Below the pieces are notes generated by a model. It did no database searches. It was not told the origin of the DNA and worked only from the letters and a program-made list of their open reading frames with translations. 64,000 bases of DNA from positions 32,462 to 96,461 of the forward strand of contig CAIPFE010000030.1 of NCBI GenBank assembly GCA_903864275.1. Reading direction: 5' to 3'. Origin of the DNA: an uncultured Mucilaginibacter sp. Its GTDB lineage: Bacteria; Bacteroidota; Bacteroidia; Sphingobacteriales; Sphingobacteriaceae. The position numbers and the translations under genes are program-made. Shown here in pieces: positions 9,308 through 19,571 of this stretch (the stretch's first letter is position 1; each line of letters starts with the position of its first letter).

Positions 9308-11728
9308 ATGATAAAAAACTATTTTAAGATCGCCTGGCGCAATATTATCCGTCACAAAGGGTACTCGGCCATAAATGTTTCGGGGTTAACGGTTGGTATT
9401 GCGGCGTGCCTGCTTATATTTGTAGTGGTACAGTACGAATTAAGTTTCGATACCTTCCAGCCCGGCTATAATACCACTTACCGGGTTACCACCCAAACAA
9501 ACCGCGATGCCGGCATTGAACGTACCCCAGGCGTATCAGCCCCGGCAACAGATGCTTTGCGTTTGTATTTTCCACAGGCAAAGGTTACCGGCATTGAATC
9601 CAGCTATGGCAGCCAGGTTACCGTGCCTGCTTCCACAGGAAATCCTGCAAACGATAAAAAGTTTATTGAGAACATGGGGGTGATGTTTATTGAGCCGCAA
9701 TTTTTTGATATGTTCAAATCAAGCTGGCTTGCCGGGCGGCCATCGGTATTAAAAAATCCCGACATGGTTGTTATCGATAAAAGCAGCGCTACAAAATATT
9801 TTGGCGACTGGAAAAACGCCATGGGCAAAACGCTGAAGATGGATAACGTTTTAACGCTAAAAGTGGCCGGGGTTATAAATGACGTGCCGTCAAATTCAGA
9901 CCTTCCGCTAAAAGTGATCATATCCTATATTACGTGGAAAAAACATCCTAAGGAATACATTTACCGCGATAACTGGAACATGACCAGCAGCAACCACCAG
10001 ATCTTTGTGGACTTTCCAACCAACGTTAACGCACAAACCGTTGAACGGCAATTTGCCAATTTTTCGGCTAAGCAGTTCAAAAACAGGACAAACGGTAAAA
10101 GAGCTTTGGTGGCCCAGCCGCTTGCAACACTTCATTTTGATACCCGTTATGGCAATACGCTGGGCGACCACCAAACCAGCGTGGCCACGTTGCGCACGCT
10201 TTCGTTCATTGCTGTACTCATTATCATCATGGCGTCTATCAATTTTATTAATCTCTCTACGGCACAGTCGGTAGGCAGGTCAAAAGAAGTGGGTATCCGC
10301 AAGGTGCTGGGCAGCAGCCGCGGGCAACTGATCGTCCAGGTGATAGGGGAAACAGCCATTATTGTATCACTTTCCGTCGTACTTGCGGTTGCCGTAGCCG
10401 AAATCGCGCTGCCGTACCTTAAAAACATTGCAAATGTGCCTGATAATATCGGCCTTTTTAACGGAGGCACAATTGTGTTCCTCGCCGCATTAACCGTTAC
10501 AATTGTTATACTATCCGGCATTTATCCGGCCCTGGTAGTTTCGGGCTTTAAACCGGTCATCGCATTAAAAAACAAGATCAGTGCGGCGTCTATCGGTGGC
10601 ATACCATTGCGCAGGACATTGGTTGTCGCCCAGTTTGCTATATCACAGCTGCTTATCATCGGTACGGTTATCGCTGTGAAGCAAATGAATTTTGTTAACA
10701 ATGCTGATCTTGGTTTTGATAAAGAGGCGGTCTTGATCGCGCCCGGCTCAAACGACAGCGTTAGCTTGCGCAAAATGCAGGCCTTTAAACATCAGCTGCT
10801 GCAGTTGCCCGGCGTTTTATCAGCCAGCTTCTCGTCTGACGCCCCATCGTCCGACAACAACAGCTCAACCAACTTTTACTTCGAACATTCAAAAAAAGAT
10901 CCCGGCTTCGACCTCTTCCTGAAAGTAGCGGACGCCGACTATTTTAAAACCTTTGGGCTGCATTTTGTTGCCGGAAAGGGCTATGAGCAGGCCGACACCA
11001 TGCGGCAGGCGGTGATCAATCAGACACTAATGCAAAAACTGGGCATCAAGCGGCCCGAAGATGCCTTAGGTAAAACTATAAGCCTTGGGGGCGGCTCATG
11101 GGCTTCGATCACCGGCGTGGTGGAAGATTTTAAAACAAACTCCTTGCGGGAAACCGTGAAACCGATAGTTATTTATCCCCAAAAAGCGTTTGAGTCAAAC
11201 GTAGCCGTAAAAATTCAAACCAAAAGTTTATCTGAAACAGCCGCAGCAGTGCAAAAGCTTTGGGAGAGCACCTATCCTGAATATGCCTACAGCGGCTATT
11301 TCCTGGACGACAATATCGCTAAATTTTACAGCCAGGAAAACCAGCTGGCCCTGGTTTACAAAATATTTGCCATGATCGCCATTTTTATATCCTGCCTTGG
11401 TTTATATGGACTGGTAAGCTTTATGGCCGTGCAAAGAACAAAAGAAGTAGGCATCCGCAAAGTGCTAGGCGCTTCGGTAAGCAGCATCGTATTTTTGTTT
11501 TCAAAAGAGTTTATGGTATTGATAGCCATATCCTTTGTAATAGCTATGCCCGCAGCCTGGTATATTATGAACGGCTGGCTGCAAAATTTCGCGTATCGCA
11601 TAACCATCAGCGCCTGGATATTTTTAGTAGCTATTGCGATGTCTATTATAATTGCCTGGTTAACCGTTGGCTATAAAGCCATAAGGGCGGCTTTGGTTAA
11701 CCCGGTGAAGAGTCTTAGAAGTGAGTAG
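9308..11728 (+). CDS. ABC transporter permease, FtsX/MacB type (permease 5)
   Basis: 806-residue permease, first gene after regulatory block A. Coupling motifs are RSKEVGIRKVLGSS near residue 323 and RTKEVGIRKVLGAS near 709. It starts MIKNYFKIAWRN and ends NPVKSLRSE. It is the closest relative in the window of the truncated permease 1, sharing the GLYGLVSFMAVQRTKEVGIRK stretch, so these two likely arose by duplication. No nucleotide-binding domain. If block A is a promoter, this gene leads a unit with permeases 6-8. Confidence 0.95.
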   Translation: MIKNYFKIAWRNIIRHKGYSAINVSGLTVGIAACLLIFVVVQYELSFDTFQPGYNTTYRVTTQTNRDAGIERTPGVSAPATDALRLYFPQAKVTGIESSYGSQVTVPASTGNPANDKKFIENMGVMFIEPQFFDMFKSSWLAGRPSVLKNPDMVVIDKSSATKYFGDWKNAMGKTLKMDNVLTLKVAGVINDVPSNSDLPLKVIISYITWKKHPKEYIYRDNWNMTSSNHQIFVDFPTNVNAQTVERQFANFSAKQFKNRTNGKRALVAQPLATLHFDTRYGNTLGDHQTSVATLRTLSFIAVLIIIMASINFINLSTAQSVGRSKEVGIRKVLGSSRGQLIVQVIGETAIIVSLSVVLAVAVAEIALPYLKNIANVPDNIGLFNGGTIVFLAALTVTIVILSGIYPALVVSGFKPVIALKNKISAASIGGIPLRRTLVVAQFAISQLLIIGTVIAVKQMNFVNNADLGFDKEAVLIAPGSNDSVSLRKMQAFKHQLLQLPGVLSASFSSDAPSSDNNSSTNFYFEHSKKDPGFDLFLKVADADYFKTFGLHFVAGKGYEQADTMRQAVINQTLMQKLGIKRPEDALGKTISLGGGSWASITGVVEDFKTNSLRETVKPIVIYPQKAFESNVAVKIQTKSLSETAAAVQKLWESTYPEYAYSGYFLDDNIAKFYSQENQLALVYKIFAMIAIFISCLGLYGLVSFMAVQRTKEVGIRKVLGASVSSIVFLFSKEFMVLIAISFVIAMPAAWYIMNGWLQNFAYRITISAWIFLVAIAMSIIIAWLTVGYKAIRAALVNPVKSLRSE

Positions 11729-11778
11729 GCAGTAATAGTGGCAGTAGCAGTAAAAGTAGTAGCAGTTAGAAGGAACAT

Positions 11779-11830
11779 AATCAATAATTCAATAATTCAA
11801 TAATTCGCTAATTCACCAATTCAATAATTA
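11779..11830. repeat. Degenerate 8-nt AATTCAAT repeat before permease 6
   Basis: About six imperfect copies of AATTCAAT fill the end of the gap and stop a few bases before the ATG at 11835. The upstream half of the gap carries GTAGCAGT-type repeats. Function unknown. Confidence 0.6.
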
Positions 11831-11834
11831 CTCC

Positions 11835-14201
11835 ATGATAAAGAACTACATTAAAACCACCCTCCGCAGCCTGTTAAAAAACAGGAGCTACAGCTTTTTA
11901 AATATTGCCGGGCTGGCAATTGGCATCACCTGCGCGTCGCTCATATTTTTATGGGTGCAGGATGAGTTGACCTACAACCACAACTTTGCCAAGCGCGATG
12001 TGCTGTATAAGGTTTATGAAAACCAAACCTATAATGGCAAAACCAGCACCTTTTTCGGTACGCCGGGGCCGATGGCCAAGGCGATGAAAGCTGAAATACC
12101 CGGCATAAAAAATGTGGCCAGGCTGACCGGTGACGGCGATCAGGCCTTGTTTGCGCTGGGAGAGAAGGCAATAACCGAAAAAGGAAACTGGGCCGATCCT
12201 GAAGTATTTTCGATGCTGCAACTGCCGTTCGAAAAGGGCAAGCCCTCAAACGCTTTCGCGCAGCTTAAGTCGGTAGTGATCAGCGAAAAAATGGCCCAAA
12301 AGTTTTTCGGCGATGCTGACCCCATAGGCAAAACGCTGAAGATGAATAATACTGAAGACTATACGGTTTCGGGCGTTTTTAAAGACCTGCCTCAGAACTC
12401 TACCTACCAGTTCCAGTGGCTCATCCCGATGGCAAATATCGACCATAAACAACCCTGGATGACCATTTGGGGTGCTAACTGGTGCCGCACACTTGTTGAG
12501 CTTGAACCAAATGCTGATTTAGCGGCCATTAACCAAAAATTGGCTAAGTATATCGCCTCGAAAACAAAGGCCACAAATACAACCCAATGTTTCCTTTTCG
12601 CAATGAACGACTGGAACCTGCACAACAGTTTCACTGATGGAAAAATGGCTGGCGGCAGGATACAATATGTAAAGATCTTCTCTTTTATCGCCTGGATCAT
12701 CCTGCTGATTGCCTGTATCAACTTTATGAACTTGTCAACCGCCCGGTCTGAACAGCGGGCCAAAGAGGTAGGTGTGCGCAAAGTAATGGGCGCAGGCAAA
12801 GGCAAGTTGATAGGGCAGTTTATCGGCGAGGCGGTGATTATGTCGTTCATATCGGTTTTAGTAGCTGTGGGATTGATTTACCTGGCCATGCCATCGTTTA
12901 ATAACCTCGTGCAAAAGGAGCTTTCGGTCGATATTTTTGACCCTTCACACCTTTTATATTTAATTTCAATAAGTCTTGTAACAGGTTTATTAGCAGGTAG
13001 TTATCCTGCATTTTATTTATCTTCGTTTAACCCGATAAGTGTTCTTAAAAACATCAAAATAAAATCAAGCGCAGGTTCGGGCTTCATCAGGCAAAGTTTG
13101 GTGGTAATGCAATTTTCGGTGTCCATTATCCTCATCATCGGCACGGTTATCATTTACCAGCAAATTCAACACATAAAAAACCGTGGTCTCGGCTATGATA
13201 AGGACAACCTGGTTTATCTGAATTTACAGGGCGACCAGGCCGACCATTTTACACCGGTTTATAACGACCTGATGCGATCAGGATTGGTCGAAAATGCTGC
13301 TTTAAGCGATAATACGGTATTGGGGATAGGCAGCAATAACGACAATTACTCATGGGATGGTAAGGATGCTTCAAAAAACCCGCTCATCTCCTGGCAAAAT
13401 GTAAGTCCGCAGTTTGTTTCCACAATGGGCTTAAAGCTTGCCGCCGGGCACGATTTTAATACGGATTCGAAGATTGACAGCTCCAATGTGATCATCAACG
13501 AGGCGTTCGCCAAACAAATGGGCAAAGAAGGCAGGGTTGGCGGGATCCTTCGCGAGGGCGGTACAAGGCCCTTGCAGGTGATCGGTATCCTGAAAGATTA
13601 TTTATATAATGATATGTACGGTATGGCGGCGCCACTGGTGTTATACAACCATCCCTCGGGAACCGGTGTTTTAACCATCCGCTTTAAACCGGGTGCAGAT
13701 ATCCAGGACGCGCTTACCAAAGCGGGCGCCATCTTTAAAACAGACTACCCGGGTTACCCGTTTGAATACCAATTTATCGACACGGACTTCGAGCAAATAT
13801 TTAAAACAGAAATCCTAACAGGCACATTAGCAGGCGTTTTTGCATCGCTCGCCATTTTTATATCCTGTTTAGGATTATTCGGATTAGCCGCATATACCGC
13901 TGAACGCCGGATAAAAGAGATAGGTATCCGCAAGGTGCTTGGCGCATCTGTATCCGGGCTTGCCGGTTTATTATCAAAGGACTTTCTAAAACTGGTTGGC
14001 ATATCGTGCCTCATAGCTTTTCCTTTTGCATTTTGGGGTGTAAATAACTGGCTGCAAAGCTACCAGTACAGGGTATCTATCAATTGGTGGGTATTTGCTT
14101 TAGCAGGCATAACTGCGTTGGTAATTGCGCTTGCTACCGTAAGTTTCCAGGCAATAAAAGCAGCGTTGATGAACCCGGTGAAAAGTTTGAGAAGCGAGTA
14201 G
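11835..14201 (+). CDS. ABC transporter permease, FtsX/MacB type (permease 6)
   Basis: 788-residue permease with the usual two coupling motifs: RAKEVGVRKVMGAG near residue 307 and RIKEIGIRKVLGAS near 691. It begins MIKNYIKTTLRSLLKN and ends NPVKSLRSE. Together with permease 7 it forms the most similar adjacent pair in the array; both share the SLLKN start, the AERRIKEIGIRK motif followed by GLAGLLSK, and NWLQSYQYRVSI/NWLQSYEYRVSI near the C terminus. This points to a local tandem duplication. The stop codon runs straight into the palindrome at 14202. Confidence 0.95.
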   Translation: MIKNYIKTTLRSLLKNRSYSFLNIAGLAIGITCASLIFLWVQDELTYNHNFAKRDVLYKVYENQTYNGKTSTFFGTPGPMAKAMKAEIPGIKNVARLTGDGDQALFALGEKAITEKGNWADPEVFSMLQLPFEKGKPSNAFAQLKSVVISEKMAQKFFGDADPIGKTLKMNNTEDYTVSGVFKDLPQNSTYQFQWLIPMANIDHKQPWMTIWGANWCRTLVELEPNADLAAINQKLAKYIASKTKATNTTQCFLFAMNDWNLHNSFTDGKMAGGRIQYVKIFSFIAWIILLIACINFMNLSTARSEQRAKEVGVRKVMGAGKGKLIGQFIGEAVIMSFISVLVAVGLIYLAMPSFNNLVQKELSVDIFDPSHLLYLISISLVTGLLAGSYPAFYLSSFNPISVLKNIKIKSSAGSGFIRQSLVVMQFSVSIILIIGTVIIYQQIQHIKNRGLGYDKDNLVYLNLQGDQADHFTPVYNDLMRSGLVENAALSDNTVLGIGSNNDNYSWDGKDASKNPLISWQNVSPQFVSTMGLKLAAGHDFNTDSKIDSSNVIINEAFAKQMGKEGRVGGILREGGTRPLQVIGILKDYLYNDMYGMAAPLVLYNHPSGTGVLTIRFKPGADIQDALTKAGAIFKTDYPGYPFEYQFIDTDFEQIFKTEILTGTLAGVFASLAIFISCLGLFGLAAYTAERRIKEIGIRKVLGASVSGLAGLLSKDFLKLVGISCLIAFPFAFWGVNNWLQSYQYRVSINWWVFALAGITALVIALATVSFQAIKAALMNPVKSLRSE

Positions 14202-14309
14202 AGCCCCCACCTAAATCCTCCCCCGGTTGGGGAGGACTTAAGAAGGAAGATCGTTTAGCCTAATGGACTATCAAAAGTCTCCCCAACCGGGGGAGATTTA
14301 GAGGGGGCT
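14202..14309. repeat. CCCCC/GGGGG-type palindromic element after permease 6
   Basis: Left arm 14202-14233 (AGCCCCCACCTAAATCC...) is nearly complementary to right arm 14280-14309 (...GGGGGAGATTTAGAGGGGGCT), with a 46-nt spacer. It begins right at the TAG stop of permease 6. It is related in style to the elements at 39942, 42626 and 58608. TAATGAAC-type repeats follow up to permease 7. Confidence 0.75.
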
Positions 14310-14349
14310 TAACCCGCCGATACCAATGAACTAATGAATCAGTGAACTA

Positions 14350-16755
14350 ATGAACACTATCAAAACCACCTTCCGGAGCTTGTTAAAAAACAAGTCGTAC
14401 GGTTTTCTGAATATTGGCGGCTTAGCTATTGGCATAGCCTGCGCGGGCCTTATTTTCTTATGGGTCGGCGATGAGATGACATACGACGGTAGCAACGTCA
14501 AAAAAGACAGGCTTTGTTCGGTGCAGGTGAATGTCGGTTACGGTGGAAATCTTTTCACGATGGGTTCAACGCCTCGTATAATGGCAGCCACTATAAAATC
14601 CGAAATACCTGGCATTGTAAATACCTGCCGGGTATCTGTTGAGGGTGACAACACTTTGTGCGGTTTTGGTGGAAAATTGATGTATGCATCAGGCAAATAT
14701 GCCGACCCCTCTATATTCAACATGTTTACTATGCCTTTCATTCAAGGCAATGCCGCCAATGCCTTCTCTCAGCTGCGTAGCATTGTCCTTACAGAGAAAA
14801 CAGCTGATAAATTTTTTGGCAACAGTCACGACGGTTATCATGATGTGATTGGTAAGATAGTAAGATTAGATAACAAGCAGGATTATGTAGTTACAGGAAT
14901 TTTACAGGATCTGCCCGAAAACTCCACTTTACAATTTGAATGGTTAGCTCCTTACGATGCTTATATGCAGGAACATATCAAGGTATATGGAAAAGGAGAC
15001 CTGACCAGTTGGGAAAGTTTCGGGCCTGCAACCTATGTTGAATTAGCATCATCGGCTGATCCCGTTGCCGTCAATAAAGAACTCTACAATTTTATTCATC
15101 TTAAAGATACAAAGGAAGCAAATACGGCATTCCTGTTCCCAATGCGCGACTGGCACCTTTACAGCGAATTTGCCAATGGTAAACAAACCGGTGGCGGACA
15201 GATCAAGCAAGTGCATTTACTTTCGCTGATAGCATGGATCATTTTGTTTATAGCATGTATCAACTTTATGAACCTGGCTACTGCACGCAGTGAAAAGCGG
15301 GCAAAGGAGATCGGCGTTCGAAAAGTACTTGGCGCCCGGAGGCAGAAACTTATTATCCAATTTATTGGCGAAGCTTTGTTGCTGTCGGCGGTCGCCGGTG
15401 TTTTTGCAATAGTTCTCATATTTTTTTCTTTGCCTGCATTTAACGCACTTGTTCATAAAGATCTTTCGGTGCAATTGAATAACCCTGTTCAAATTTCAGG
15501 GTTGTTGGCTATTATCCTGATATGTGGTTTGGTTGCCGGCAGTTACCCTGCACTTTATTTATCGTCGTTTAGCCCGGTTAAAGTACTAAAAGGGCTAAGG
15601 ATAAAAACCGGCAGCGCGACGGCGATCAGGAAGGGATTGGTAGTGCTGCAGTTTACCGTTTCTGTGGTATTTATTATCAGCACTACCGTTATTTATATGC
15701 AGGTACAGCATGTTAAAAGCAGGAACATTGGGTTTAACAAGGATAACCTGGTGGAAATAAATATGCAGCACGGTATTGTAAAGGATTTCCCTGCGATAAA
15801 GGAGGACCTCATAAGAACAGGCGTAGTTGAAAACGCGGCCCTGGCAGACCATACAACGATATACGACGGAAATACTGATGACAGGTTCACATGGCAGGGA
15901 AAGTTGCCGGATAGTAAGGTCGGGATTGCTGAGAGGGCCGTGAGCCCGGAATTCATTTCTACTTATGGGCTGCATATTATAAAGGGCCGCGATTTTATCG
16001 GAAACTCTTTTGCCGATAGTTCCAATATCATTATTACCCGATCGCTCGCAAAACTGATCAGCAAAGACAGCCCGATAGGGCAGGTGATAACTTTGCCTGA
16101 TCAGACCGCAAAGAATTTTACCGTGACAGGAGTTGTCAACGATTATACCTATGGCGACGCGTACCGCACACCGGGTCCGGTGATATTCTTTTGCAGGCCG
16201 CCCCTGGCATTTGATGATAATTTAATATATGTGCGTATCAAAGCAGGCCATAACTCACAGCAAACCCTATCAGTAATAGGGGATGTGATTAAGAAGGATA
16301 ATCCAGCCTTTCCTTTTCAGTATAAATTTGTCGACGAGCAATTCAACGCCATGTTCTCCGGCGAAGTGCTGATGAGTAAATTATCAACCTTGTTTGCCGT
16401 GCTGGCGGTATTTATTTCCTGCCTCGGGTTGTTCAGCCTGGCGGCATACACTGCCGAAAGACGAATTAAAGAAATAGGTATACGTAAAGTGCTTGGCGCA
16501 AGCGTGCCGGGCCTTGCCGGTTTATTATCAAAGGAATTCCTTCAATTGGTTGGTATTTCATGCCTGGTGGCATTTCCCTCGGCGTGGTGGATGATGCATA
16601 ACTGGCTGCAAAGCTATGAGTACCGGGTAAGCATTCACTGGTGGATATTTGCTTTAGCAGGCATAACCGCACTATTTATTGCTGTTGCCACAATCAGCTT
16701 CCAGGCAATAAAAGCTGCGTTGATGAACCCGGTTAAAAGTTTGAGGTCGGAGTAG
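14350..16755 (+). CDS. ABC transporter permease, FtsX/MacB type (permease 7)
   Basis: 801-residue permease. The start MNTIKTTFRSLLKN lacks the MIKNY opening of the others, but aligns with permease 6 three to four residues further in, so the ATG at 14350 is acceptable. This ATG directly follows a run of TAATGAAC-like repeats. Coupling motifs are RAKEIGVRKVLGAR near residue 316 and RIKEIGIRKVLGAS near 704. It ends NPVKSLRSE. The nearest paralogue is permease 6, with divergence concentrated in the two periplasmic domains, as expected if those domains recognise different substrates or partners. Confidence 0.94.
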   Translation: MNTIKTTFRSLLKNKSYGFLNIGGLAIGIACAGLIFLWVGDEMTYDGSNVKKDRLCSVQVNVGYGGNLFTMGSTPRIMAATIKSEIPGIVNTCRVSVEGDNTLCGFGGKLMYASGKYADPSIFNMFTMPFIQGNAANAFSQLRSIVLTEKTADKFFGNSHDGYHDVIGKIVRLDNKQDYVVTGILQDLPENSTLQFEWLAPYDAYMQEHIKVYGKGDLTSWESFGPATYVELASSADPVAVNKELYNFIHLKDTKEANTAFLFPMRDWHLYSEFANGKQTGGGQIKQVHLLSLIAWIILFIACINFMNLATARSEKRAKEIGVRKVLGARRQKLIIQFIGEALLLSAVAGVFAIVLIFFSLPAFNALVHKDLSVQLNNPVQISGLLAIILICGLVAGSYPALYLSSFSPVKVLKGLRIKTGSATAIRKGLVVLQFTVSVVFIISTTVIYMQVQHVKSRNIGFNKDNLVEINMQHGIVKDFPAIKEDLIRTGVVENAALADHTTIYDGNTDDRFTWQGKLPDSKVGIAERAVSPEFISTYGLHIIKGRDFIGNSFADSSNIIITRSLAKLISKDSPIGQVITLPDQTAKNFTVTGVVNDYTYGDAYRTPGPVIFFCRPPLAFDDNLIYVRIKAGHNSQQTLSVIGDVIKKDNPAFPFQYKFVDEQFNAMFSGEVLMSKLSTLFAVLAVFISCLGLFSLAAYTAERRIKEIGIRKVLGASVPGLAGLLSKEFLQLVGISCLVAFPSAWWMMHNWLQSYEYRVSIHWWIFALAGITALFIAVATISFQAIKAALMNPVKSLRSE

Positions 16756-16840
16756 CAGTGGCAGTTTGTAGTAGCAGAGGGTACTGGCAGTTAGTAATAA
16801 AGAAGTGTTAAATCATTAATTCACTGATTCAATAATTAAA

Positions 16841-19288
16841 ATGATACGAAACTATTTCATTACCGCGTGGCGTAGCATCAGGAGTAACAAGGTTTACACA
16901 TTTATCAATGTTCTTGGGCTTTCGCTTGGGGTTTGTGCCTGCCTGATCATTTACCTGATCACAAGCTTTGAATTAAGCTATGATACTTTGCACCCTGATA
17001 AAGAGCGGATTTACCGGATTGTATCGCATCTTCAATTTCCCGAGGGAGGAAATGCTGCCGTAGCCGGGACGTTAGGTCCTTTACCTGCGAACGCCAGGCG
17101 CGAGATAAGCGGCCTCGAGGCGATAACCGGTTTCGATAACTATTTCGCAAAGGTGACCATCAACATGAACGGACGCATGTTCAAAAAATTTGCGGCACCA
17201 AAAGAAGGTGAGCAAAAGTCGCCCATTATTGTAACCGAGCCTCAATATTTTGCAATTTTTAAGTATCAGTGGCTCCAGGGAAATCCGTCGACCGCATTAA
17301 ATGAACCGTTTAAGGTGGTGCTGTCAGAGCAGGAAGTACATCATTATTTTGGTGCGATACCCCTTGAAAACGCAATAGGCAGGGAAGTTATTTATAATGA
17401 TTCCCTGCGTGTTACCGTTTCGGGCATTGTGAAGGATTGGAATAAGAACACCGATTTTGGGTTCAAGGATTTTATCTCGTTCGCAACGATTCAAAATAGT
17501 TTTATAAAAAACGACATCGATTTGAAAAACTGGGCAATGTGGAACTTTAACTTCCAGGCCTATGTTAAGCTGGCAAACAATGTAAGCCCCACGCAAGTAG
17601 AAAAACAATTTGCCGGGCTTGAAAAGGAACATTCACCAATTGGTTTTAAGGCCAAATTCTCACTACAACCATTATCCGACATACACTTCAATAATACATA
17701 CCAGGATGCCTATTCCCGCCAGGCGCATTTGCCTACGCTTTACGCCCTGATGGCTATTGCAGCTTTTATATTAATAATTGCCGCGATTAATTTTATTAAC
17801 CTGTCTACTGCACAATCTTTGCGTCGCGCCAAAGAGGTGGGTGTGCGCAAGGTATTGGGCGGCAGTAAGGCAAGTTTAACCATTCAATTTTTGATCGAAA
17901 CGTTTATCGTAACATCGTTGGCAGTTGTAATTGCCGTTGTAGTTACCAATCCCATCCTTTCTTCTTTCAAGTCTATCGTGCCGAACGGTGTGGAGCTGCA
18001 TTTATTTACGCCAGCCGTGCTTGGATTTTTGGTTTTGACCGTTATTGTAACTTCTTTACTTGCAGGTCTTTATCCTGCCCGGGTTTTATCTTCGTATTTG
18101 CCGGCACTAAGTTTAAAAGGTCAGGGCTCGCAGCAACTTAACCGTAAAAGCTACCTGCGAAAAACGCTCATTGTATTTCAGTTCACAGTTTCCCTGGTCT
18201 TCATCATCGGTACTATCGTTATCGGCAATCAAATACACTTCATCTTAAACAAGGACCTTGGCTTTAACAAGGACGCTATTGTTACCATACCTACCGATTA
18301 TAATAACACTGCCGGACGAATGAAGGTTTTTGCAACGAAGATCAATGAGATACCGGGAATAAACTTAATAAGCCGCCACCAGCAAACGCCTGCATCAAAA
18401 GACCATTCGGGCACTATTGTCATTTACAAGGGTGCAACCGTTCAGAAGATTAAAGCATCGTTTGACCTCTGCGACGAAAACTATGTGCGCCTGTTTGGCC
18501 TGAAATTAGTAGCGGGGCGAAATATCGTACATTCAGATACGCTAACGGAGTTTTTGATAAATGAAACCTGTGCAAAGGCACTCGGATTCAAAAAGCCGGA
18601 AGACGCTATAGGAAAGATGTTAACGACGGGTGTGGGGGGCGCAACCTGTCCCGTAGTTGGAGTGATACGGGATTTTCATTCGCAATCACTGCATGACCCT
18701 ATTGTTCCGTTTTTTATGGGCTCCCGTACGAGCGATGAACGGAGCATCAGCGTAAAACTGGCTACGCAGCGAAAAGAGGCCGATGTTTTTAAAAAAACAA
18801 TAGCGCAGGTGGAGCGTGCCTGGAATCAAGTTTACCCGGACGATAAATTTGAATATCATTTTTTTGACCAAACGATCGCCGCTTTTTATGATAAGGAGCA
18901 AAAAACCGCGCAGCTAATGAACACCGCAATGCTCATCGCCATTTTCATTTCCTGTATGGGCCTATTTGGTTTAGCAACCTTTACAGCCCAGCAGCGCATA
19001 AAAGAGATAGGCATCCGTAAAGTTTTAGGTGCAAGCGTTACAAATATAGTAGCAATGCTGAGCAGAGATTTTTTGATGCTGGTTATCATTTCCATGCTGA
19101 TAGCCTCGCCCATTGCTTATTATTTTATGCACCAATGGCTGCAGGATTTTGCGTACCGTGTTAATATCAGTTGGTGGGTATTCCTGGCATCAGGTTCTGC
19201 GGCTATAGTTATCGCTTTGTTAACCATAAGCTTTCAATCAATTAAAGCGGCGCTGATGAACCCGGTTAAAAGTTTACGGTCGGAGTAG
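16841..19288 (+). CDS. ABC transporter permease, FtsX/MacB type (permease 8)
   Basis: 815-residue permease beginning MIRNYFITAWRSIRSNK, with coupling motifs RAKEVGVRKVLGGS near residue 328 and RIKEIGIRKVLGAS near 718, and the NPVKSLRSE tail. The first periplasmic domain carries an insert relative to the shorter paralogues, as in permease 3. It is the last gene before regulatory block B and so the probable end of the unit that begins at permease 5. Confidence 0.95.
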   Translation: MIRNYFITAWRSIRSNKVYTFINVLGLSLGVCACLIIYLITSFELSYDTLHPDKERIYRIVSHLQFPEGGNAAVAGTLGPLPANARREISGLEAITGFDNYFAKVTINMNGRMFKKFAAPKEGEQKSPIIVTEPQYFAIFKYQWLQGNPSTALNEPFKVVLSEQEVHHYFGAIPLENAIGREVIYNDSLRVTVSGIVKDWNKNTDFGFKDFISFATIQNSFIKNDIDLKNWAMWNFNFQAYVKLANNVSPTQVEKQFAGLEKEHSPIGFKAKFSLQPLSDIHFNNTYQDAYSRQAHLPTLYALMAIAAFILIIAAINFINLSTAQSLRRAKEVGVRKVLGGSKASLTIQFLIETFIVTSLAVVIAVVVTNPILSSFKSIVPNGVELHLFTPAVLGFLVLTVIVTSLLAGLYPARVLSSYLPALSLKGQGSQQLNRKSYLRKTLIVFQFTVSLVFIIGTIVIGNQIHFILNKDLGFNKDAIVTIPTDYNNTAGRMKVFATKINEIPGINLISRHQQTPASKDHSGTIVIYKGATVQKIKASFDLCDENYVRLFGLKLVAGRNIVHSDTLTEFLINETCAKALGFKKPEDAIGKMLTTGVGGATCPVVGVIRDFHSQSLHDPIVPFFMGSRTSDERSISVKLATQRKEADVFKKTIAQVERAWNQVYPDDKFEYHFFDQTIAAFYDKEQKTAQLMNTAMLIAIFISCMGLFGLATFTAQQRIKEIGIRKVLGASVTNIVAMLSRDFLMLVIISMLIASPIAYYFMHQWLQDFAYRVNISWWVFLASGSAAIVIALLTISFQSIKAALMNPVKSLRSE

Positions 19289-19352
19289 AGATTAGAGACC
19301 GGTGAATAGAGATTAGGCAGGCAACTGATCTCTATTCTCTAACCACTAATCA
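19289..19352. terminator. Inverted repeat after permease 8, putative terminator
   Basis: The left segment (GATTAGAGACCGGTGAATAGAG and neighbours) is close to the reverse complement of the right segment (CTCTATTCTCTAACCACTAATC), giving a long imperfect hairpin directly after the permease 8 stop codon. It sits just upstream of regulatory block B, the same arrangement as the inverted repeat before block A. Confidence 0.55.
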
Positions 19353-19362
19353 CCAGCCAAAC

Positions 19363-19468
19363 TGTATCATTTCCGTACACCGTGTGTTACGGTTTCGCAC
19401 ATATGTTTAAAATGGATAAGTATATGTTATTGATAATCAGTTGATTATTTTTCGGTACGCAAATTACT
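19363..19468 (+). promoter_or_regulatory. Regulatory block B: twin TGT-N11-ACA boxes, IHF-like site, -24/-12-like element
   Basis: Box 1 is TGTATCATTTCCGTACA (19363-19379) and box 2 is TGTTACGGTTTCGCACA (19385-19401), again 22 bp apart. AATCAGTTGATTA (19435-19447) fits the IHF consensus WATCARNNNNTTR exactly. CGGTACG-CAAA-TTACT (19453-19468) is the best -24/-12 match of the three blocks to TGGCACG-N4-TTGCT. Permease 9 starts 104 bp further on. The sigma-54 reading is an inference from this layout. Confidence 0.55.
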
Positions 19469-19571
19469 ACTAATGAATTAGTAGGTGTTAAATTTAATGG
19501 TTCGCCTACAGGGCAACTGGCAGCAGCGCCAATAATCAAATCAATAATTCACTAATTCAGTAATTACTTCG

